The notes under the pieces were generated by a model. The model did not search any database and had not been told where the DNA came from. It saw nothing but the letters and a program-made list of their open reading frames with translations. Both the position numbers and the translations under genes were made by a program. Below are positions 56,317-64,000 of a stretch of 64,000 nucleotides of DNA, piece after piece. The stretch comes from Sinonovacula constricta (Eukaryota > Mollusca > Bivalvia > Cardiida > Solecurtidae): the NCBI GenBank assembly GCA_007844125.1, contig CM017556.1, positions 83,233,251 through 83,297,250 on the forward strand, written 5' to 3'. The first letter of the stretch is position 1. Every line of letters begins with the position of its first letter.

Positions 56317-56338
56317 CGTAGTAGAAGTAGTAGTAGTA

Positions 56339-56380
<42 letters not shown>

Positions 56381-56461
56381 ATAGTAGTAGTAGTAGTAGT
56401 AGAAGTTGTTGTTGTTGTTGTAGTAGAAGTAGTAGTAGTAGTAGTAGAAGTAGTAGTAGTC

Positions 56462-56533
<72 letters not shown>

Positions 56534-56582
56534 TTTGAAGTAGTAGTTATAGTTGTAGTAGTAGTAGTAGTAGAAGAAGAAG

Positions 56583-56614
<32 letters not shown>

Positions 56615-56620
56615 GAAGTT
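55851..56620. repeat. (GTA)n/(AGT)n tract with (AGA)n end
   Basis: From 55.85 kb ggtggtagt-like repeats lead into a trinucleotide tract of nearly pure gta/agt units at 56205-56570, then aga/gaa units to 56612. It is open in several frames (poly-Val, poly-Ser), which are artefacts. Confidence 0.96.
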
Positions 56621-56629
56621 AATGTCGTT

Positions 56630-58860
56630 GTACGGTGCTAGTCGGATTGGTAGAACTATTAGTGGTCTTAGAGGAAGCGGTGGTGATAGAGGTAGTGATA
56701 GTGGTGATGGTAATATAGAGATATAGAGGTGGTGGTGGTAGTGGTAGTAGTAACAATAGCTAATAAATGTTGCAACAAGAGAAGAGGAAGAAGTGGTGTG
56801 GTAGAAGTTGAGGGGTGTAAGAATTAGTGGGGTGATAAGTGTATGGCTTTAGGGGAGTGTTTGATGTATTTATGGTTTTTTTTTAATTGTTTGTATACAT
56901 GGCGGTTATTGGGTTGATGATGTCGACGGCACCATATTTTGCACCATTCACCATTATTGTGGTCGCCGACCAAATGGTTCTTCGTAAATAAAATCTGATG
57001 CATCAAAAACTCGTTTTTTAATTAATGAGCGGTCACCAGCTGTAATTGCGTTAAGTGGCTACTTTATTCTGTTCTACGAATTATAAATCGCGATGTCACT
57101 ACTCTACTTAGTATAAGAGTCGTTCGGTATGTAGCAGACGAAACGTGGTCAACGTTTTTGTTCTAGGATCTGTCCGTTGTTCGTCAAGTAGAATTTGAAA
57201 ATAAGACAACAACAATAACCTCAACAACAACAATAACCACAACAACAACAAAACACGTCACGAACACTAACATTTCATATACCTGTTTAATTGTCAATGG
57301 TGCAAAACTGCAAATAAGTCTCAATTCTACGGTGAATTCCCCTTTACTAGTTTAGCATTATTTGATGGTCTATAAAATATCAATACTTCATTACAATCAT
57401 TCACAAATATTTTAAATAATTACTCTCGTATGTATTTTTGAATGTCCTAGACCGTTTATTCTACACTGATAGCAATCTTTTGAATATCGATCGTATTACG
57501 AATAGCTCATAGCAATAAGACCTGTTTCTAAACCATACACCATGGCAAGAAACTTATGAATCGGAACCAAAATGAAAGCATATTTTCTATACACGAGATT
57601 TGTAAAGGAGAGAAAAAGGTAAAAGGGTCGCATAATACAAGTTGCGTTTAAAAATACGGTGATTTTTCTGAAACTCTGTTATGATCAAGCGCGTATCTGC
57701 CTGTACGCGGAATACGCAGTTGCGTACACATTGTCCCATAAGAATAAAAAAAAAATCTGTATTAAAATTGTGAGTAGGAAAAAAGTGTATATTTATTTCG
57801 ATCAACTAGTACCCCTATTTGCATCACGGAAACAATATATGAAATTGCTTAATCGATTTGGTAACTTTTCTGAAGAGCTGCTTATTTGATATGGGACAGG
57901 TTTTGTAAATCACCCCACCCCACACCCAAACAGAAGCCTCCACGTACGATCTAGAAAAACAAGTCTTTCTGGAGAGACATGCAACCCGGACCTCAGTACC
58001 GGGCATGCGTATACATTATACCAAGCCTAGATACGTCAGTGATGATAACAGTCAACTATCTTTAGGGTTTAAATTATTACAATCGTATAATTGTATAGTC
58101 GATAATGCCATTATTATGAAAACATTTCCGATGCAACGAAGTCCTGTTATATGAAATGATGATGTGCTACGAAGAAGAAGCGCATTTTCCTTCAGAAGGG
58201 GTCGATTATTTTTACAAAAGGCTGTGGTCAATCGATGCAGGCAAAGAAACAAAAATAGTATCAAATTCCACAACAACGCCGTTTTTTGTGTGTACATTTA
58301 TCTATAATGAAATTGGCACATATGTAAGTAATTTGGTTATTTTACAGCATGGGAATTCTCTAAGATAACTAATTAAATAATTTACGAATGCCTAAAAAGA
58401 AGACAATAAGCAGAGTGAAGTTAATGTTGCGTATTTACCATTCAGAAAATATAAAATAATAATCTTTAATTTTCCGGTTAGTTTTCGAATATGTTTTTTG
58501 TTGTGTTTGCTTGTTGTTGTTTTTGTGACGTATGTTTTTACAAAGTTGCTTGACATTATTTTTCTTGAAAATTTTTTTTAATTAAATTTGCTTCTAGCAG
58601 TAAGGCTGATACATGGGCTGAAATTATTGTGTGATGCATCAAAATAAGCAACGCAGTATTTAAAGATGGTATCCGACATTTTGTGCTGAAATATTTTTTC
58701 TCAAATAACCAAGTTGGTCTGTTGCCTGAAAATGTCCTGCAAAAGGAGTATCATTGATGTGCTAGATCTGTGGGAACACTGGAGCATAAATCCCCACTCA
58801 TCGTTACAAACAGGTATAACCTATCTGATCCTCGCTGCAGAGATAGCTATATTTAAAATA
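56630..58860. other. Non-genic stretch
   Basis: No coding exon is supported. It contains a diverged relative (57838-57905) of the repeat at 34980 and a small CAA-type microsatellite near 57200-57250. Confidence 0.4.
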
Positions 58861-58864
58861 TACA

Positions 58865-59173
<309 letters not shown>

Positions 59174-59186
59174 CTATTTAAACAAT

Positions 59187-59818
59187 ATTTATAGTTGGTA
59201 TCCGACAGTTGGCCTATATCTTATATATGTAACACTATCTGACCTCTGGAGTATTTGTGCACAATTTCTTCAGAAAAAGATCATACTTTAGTCTAAGTTG
59301 TGGCGATTTTCAGCAGCATCTCAAGTTTACGGCAATAAAACTCGTTAATCATCACTTCAATCAATGTTCATTCTTTTCAAATCTTTGGGTATAATTTGTG
59401 TATACATTTATACTTTAGTCTAAATAAATACTTTTTGAAAAGTAACTGATTTGTTGGACAGAACTAATCGCGAAAATCATTAATGTCACTCTGTGTATTC
59501 TGTCCAACTGTATAAAAAGTCCGGTAGTGGTCTCTGCTAAAAATACCTAGTTATCGAGCGAAATACCTGGATGACTACATAACGTGATCTCAAAAGTAAA
59601 TGGCCACCTGGTTTTCTAAGTTTAAAAATAGCTATATCTGCAGCGAGGCTCAGATAGGAAATACTGATTTCAATGACGAGGGGTGATTTATGCTTGACTT
59701 TTCACACAGATATAGGACATCAATGAAAAACATTTTGCCAAGACCTTTTTCAGGTGACAATGAATTATTTGGTTGAGAAAACAAATTTTGGTCCAAATTG
59801 TCGGATACCACCTTTAAT
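59187..59818 (+). mobile_element. MITE family D copy
   Basis: Left end ttggtatccgacagttggcc, right end aattgtcggataccaccttt. The ends are the best inverted pair of the family in this window. The E-box position is changed to ggccacctgg. Confidence 0.7.
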
Positions 59819-59875
59819 AATTATGCAGACATTATCCCTGAAACAGTAGAAAAATATTGTTACATGCATTGGATA

Positions 59876-60257
59876 CAATCGGAACTCCTCGGGTAATTCC
59901 GTCCTCGGGACAATCATCCATAGGATGTATCTGGTGCAATGACACTTAATGAAATCACGATCGTTTTGTTCGCCGGAAGTCGGTAGAAGAATATGCCTAA
60001 GTAGTTCGCACAAAACATAAACAATGCCATCGTTTGACAGCTGCGCTGGGTAAATTTAAATCTGATGATTTAAATTTGAAGCCGCCTCAAATTGAATCTT
60101 TACTGGCACCGTACTGTAGTAAGCTGTCACCTGAGCTGTCATCTTTGTTAAAACGTCTGTCTCAAAAAAAGTCCCATTTAGTGAAATGGCCGAGATGATC
60201 CGACTACCTACATACATCCGAGAGATGATTCGTGAATTATCCCAGGTGTTCCGATTG
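59876..60257. mobile_element. MITE family E copy 3 with perfect 10-bp target duplication
   Basis: Inverted ends caatcggaactcctcgggta and (reversed) caatcggaacacctgggata. The direct repeat gcattggata is identical at 59866-59875 and 60258-60267. It is oriented opposite to copies 1 and 2. This copy fixes the exact element boundaries and duplication length of the family. Confidence 0.9.
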
Positions 60258-60705
60258 GCATTGGATATAAGCGAACTGTCGGATACTACAATTAATGATC
60301 TTTTCGACAGCCCTTTACATAAAGGTGAATGTATTCTTTTTTTGTACCAGAAATTCAACTCGGTTATCTGATTAATACCGTTTTACACTTACGTTGAAGA
60401 AGTCTTTTGAGAAACTTTTATGTCGATTGAAGGATTAAATTTAGAATAGTCGAGCGGAGGTTTAACCTGGAGGAACGTATGCAATGTGTGGACTTTAAAT
60501 GTCACATACCTTTCTCATATGCACGTACACACTGCACCACTGTAAATCATAGATCCCTGGTACACACATGTAAATGCGCATACATATACACCCACGACTG
60601 ACAACTTGTTGTGAACATACGAGCATTATCTCAACCTATATGCTAAAGAGGCAAAGAGACAGTTGTTCTGAGCAAGTTTATAATTTTGTAACGATTATAT
60701 CTTAA

Positions 60706-61234
60706 AGGCGGTAGCCGAGAGTTTCCCTATGTCAAATACAAGTTAAAGTGTCTTGTCCTTGTTTGAGACAATTGGTACATATTTTGTGCAAAATCTTAAA
60801 CTTAAGTCTAAGAAAAGACGATTTTAACACTAATTCAGTTACAAAGGCAGTACAAGTCGTGAAATAATCGTTTGAAAGGTTCATTCTTTCCTAATCTTAA
60901 AAAAAAACCGCACACACAAAAAAACAATGTGATTTTTGCTAAACATAGATATCGGCGTCAAAGCGGTTACCCAGATTACGATATAAAGTGAATTAAAAAC
61001 TATATGGTCACGTGGTTTTGTAGGGTTATAAATTGCTTACAGTGCAGTGTGGCATAGATATGAGATAGATGTTAGTAATTAAGAGTGGAAACTTATGCCT
61101 TGCTTTTTACAAAGATGTAGGACAACCATCAACATAATTTCGCGGGACCTTTTCAGACATCACTAATTTATTTGGTTGTTAAACTTAACAGAAAGAGTAA
61201 CGGTCTAAACTTTCGAATATCACCTTTTTAAAAG
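60706..61234 (+). mobile_element. MITE family D copy
   Basis: Left end aaaggcggtagccgagagtt, right end aactttcgaatatcacctttt. The interior has gatttttgctaaacatagat, then tcggcgtcaaagcggttacc, and the E-box tggtcacgtggttttg (61004-61019). Confidence 0.65.
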
Positions 61235-61239
61235 AAGAT

Positions 61240-63640
61240 TCATGAGGGATATATAAAGAAAATTAACATTATTTAGCTAAAGTTTGTAAAAAAAAGAAAC
61301 ATTGGTTTAGATGCCTGAACACATTTTGTGATTTTGTAGTTGTTTTTTTGTTTGTTTTTTGTTGTTGTTTTTTTGTTTGTTTTTTGTTCATGCTTTTTTT
61401 GTTGTTGTTTGTTTTTGATGTTGTTGTATTTACAAAAGCCAATCTTTTTTCAAGTGGCGTAGACTAAGTCGGTGGAGTTGTGTGTGTTTTTTTTATTTGT
61501 TGTGTTGTTGTTGTTGTTTGCAAATCTGCAAAAAAGCGAACTGGACACAGTTGTTTTGTTTGTGGAAAGTGTGGGAAAAAGGGATATTTACGTTTAACAC
61601 CTCTTGAATTCCGGACATATAAACGCGTCTCTATTTGAATAATTTTTAAGTCTTCGTGGTACAAGCAGGACCTCCGTTTATAACCACACTCCTCGTGTAG
61701 GCTTTCATTTTTGTACTTGCGCGAATAGCGAATTTACGTCTGGCAGAAATAGTACTATGAATCCAGAGAGTGACGTGTATGACGTATGCAGTATTTGAAA
61801 TAACTTATAACTATTAAGCATGAATCCCTTTAATCGGTTTACAGGCAGTAGTCTGTGTTCATGCAGCTTTAATAAAAAAAGTGCTAAAGGCACGCCAGCA
61901 CTTAACATGCATTGGGTCTAAATTTAGAATTGTAATAGGGCGTGTGGAGGGTTCGGGTGTGAACATGGCACGAACCGCAAAATGAGCGAGAATGTGGGAA
62001 CTGTTTAATTACATTCATTTTATGCTTCATTTGTTGAAGAAGGTTAGATTGCTGCACACAGATTCATGTATTGATTGGCCCGAGGTTACCAAAAATTTAC
62101 TTTGCTGTAAATAGTGTAGATCTGGTAGGACAGCACCCAACACACCCCAGGGGGCGCTGGCTAATCTGGACCTGAAGTATTTGTATGAGTCGGATTAATT
62201 CTGTTTCTAGCAGGCCATAAGTCTTAAACACTCGTTGTTTTGGGTTGATATGACTATGTAAAGTGTATTTACAGTATTACTGGCATTATGTCCGGGATGT
62301 CTTCCCATTGTTGGCAGGGTAAAACACCAGACACATGTCGCTATATAGAACCGACAAATTATCACCGATCACCATGAATACCTCGAACTCACGCGGATTA
62401 AAAAATTTTTTTTTTTCCTGGCGCAAATATTAAAACATAGCAAAAATGGGACATGCATTATATCGTTGCATGTTTCATCATATCTGGAAAAGAGAAAATA
62501 CAAAAATCACAACAACAACAACAACAGGAAAAAACAAGAAAAAAACATGAACAACAACAACAACAACAATAAAGAACAGTGACATAGCATTGAATTTCAG
62601 ATTTTACAGTATTAAAGATGTTATTGTTACATTATTTTATTAATTATTTATGTCAAGACGCTATATAATAGTTTATCATAATATTTGCCACAACAATGTT
62701 AGACACTGTCTTACTTGTTTGTACGAAATATAGAGAAATAAGAAAAGAATGTTTGAAACCATATTTTAGTCACTGGCCAACTTTGCATAAATTTGCCTCA
62801 CTCCTTAAAATTAAAAAAATGTTAATGCCTTACGAAATATTGCAAAATTTGTACATCATGATTTTCAATTAAGAGATAACAGCAACACCTAATAACTTTA
62901 TTATGTTAAATACATTACCATTTACACATTAACAATTCCACTTCTCTGCAAATACTAACACCCCTTGTTTGTTATGTAGAATTTATATATTATCATGTTT
63001 GTTGGCTATATTTATACCTAAAACAATGCCAATAAAATTATGTTATGTTATCTTATGTTATCTTATCTTATCTTATGTAGAAAGTTTAGGCAAAAAGCAA
63101 AAAAGAAAAAAAAAACATGATTAATTTTTGACGCGGAATGGGGTTGAAAGTTTTTACTTCAATTTAACAGTGGTCAAAGAGATGATATGAGATTAAAAGT
63201 AAAAAAGGTTCAAAAGATTTTAATTTATTAAATTTTATTCCCATTTGGTTTCAAAGTTACGAAAATATATTTTTACAAACTTTTAATTTTACATTTTCAT
63301 AAAATGACGCATAAATATCTACGACAAATTCCAGCATAATCTTCAGTCTAACCTGATTATCTGTCCTTGATTTCGACGTGTATCATTATCCACCTGCTAG
63401 GCGCGCGACTTGTGTGTACTTGTCACAAAACCAAATCAGCCGTCAAACTCCCCGCAGTGATTACTTCCCTTGACAGTACATTATATCACTGCCACCAGCA
63501 AGTTTTTCGCCCAAATACAGGCAGATAGTTTTTTTTTATTTTTATTTTTTTCTGGACTTATCTCCTCAAAATATAGTATCTTTCCTTTAAAAATATTAAT
63601 TTATTGCATTAAAAATAAATATTAACTTAAAGTATGAAAA
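61240..63640. other. Non-genic stretch with possible LINE-like 3' tail
   Basis: T/G-rich low-complexity DNA at 61330-61530, a (CAA)n tract at 62509-62575 and a (TTATG/TTATC)n tail at 63035-63078 preceded by caatgccaataaa. The latter arrangement is typical of a non-LTR retrotransposon 3' end, but no reverse transcriptase sequence is visible. Confidence 0.35.
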
Positions 63641-63664
63641 AATATGGAGTTATGAAAGTCAAAT

Positions 63665-63800
63665 TTTAAAGTTTATAGGGGCCGCCATGTTTACTTCATG
63701 TGATACTCTATCGTCACGTGATCCTTGCCGGGGGCAGAAATTTAAGTAGCAACGCGTGACGTAATCGCTGTCAGGAGATTGGTCAGCCGTTTTTGACAAC
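63665..63800. promoter_or_regulatory. Promoter-like cluster of factor motifs
   Basis: Within 135 bases: gccgccatg (YY1-like), gtcacgtgatc (E-box), gcgtgacgtaatc (CRE-like) and gattggtcag (CCAAT box reversed). The adjacent transcribed sequence would lie beyond or at the right edge of the window. Motif evidence only. Confidence 0.3.
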
Positions 63801-64000
63801 ATCTAATCAATTCGACCAAGCTATTTTTTTATCGAGTATCTCAATTTACTCTCCACCACCTCCAACTTACACACGTGCCTTTACAATCAGCACGTTATTA
63901 TATTTGATTAATGTGTAGGTGTTATTCATCTTGATAACAAATTATATTATACGAGACTCTGTGCAATTGTGCAGTTAGTTATGACGATATATTCCCCATC

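Noticed and set aside
56036..56641. 201-codon poly-Val and 114-codon poly-Ser frames
   Set aside because: Pure GTA/AGT trinucleotide repeat; no gene context.

Overview
The window looks like a piece of an animal nuclear genome, most likely a marine or freshwater bivalve mollusc. It is AT-rich and very low in coding density. The one well-supported gene has ten small exons, each bounded by GT-AG introns. The rest is filled with tRNA-derived SINEs, MITE-like DNA transposons and many minisatellite arrays. The mollusc assignment is an inference from this repeat style (in particular an element with a gggccatgatggccc hairpin and a tandem-repeat core, a type I associate with bivalves) and is not proven by any single gene.

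Main gene. On the minus strand, ten coding exons between 28385 and 8348 join in consistent phase into a 493-residue major facilitator protein of the FLVCR family (haem/choline transporter related). Its introns carry most of the repeats between 8.4 and 27.8 kb: a 53-bp satellite, a 145-bp-core element with two hairpins inserted into that satellite, a 40-bp array, a 31-bp array, SINEs and two 10-bp-TSD MITEs. The 5' leader exon was not placed; a CpG-richer, TATA-bearing stretch near 30.5 kb is a candidate promoter.

Other coding signals. At 3204-3935 (+) there is a single-exon 243-residue protein of unknown function with a good 3' splice acceptor just before its ATG. At 39.0-40.3 kb a 1.27-kb hAT-type transposon remnant keeps the C-terminal dimerisation region of its transposase, frameshifted at a CAA/A microsatellite. 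A SINE has landed on the transposon's right end. At 41.2-43.7 kb an imperfect inverted repeat encloses three phase-compatible small exons of unknown identity.

Layout. 0-8 kb: MITE and SINE copies, the orphan gene, then the 3' region of the FLVCR gene. 8.3-28.4 kb: FLVCR gene. 28.4-32.8 kb: upstream region with SINEs and a second, inverted copy of a 1-kb segment also found in FLVCR intron 7. 32.8-34.9 kb: about 80 copies of a 27-bp minisatellite. 35-38 kb: a 400-bp direct duplication and a second hairpin element. 38-44 kb: hAT remnant and inverted-repeat element. 44.5-45.3 kb: 35-bp array. 45-64 kb: mostly repeats, including 26-bp and 60-bp minisatellites, a (GTA)n tract of about 0.5 kb, a long (AT)n, and more MITEs. 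I saw no rRNA gene, no intact reverse transcriptase, no CRISPR array and no bacterial operon. No clearly new multi-gene system is visible; the most unusual content is the nesting and amplification of mobile elements.
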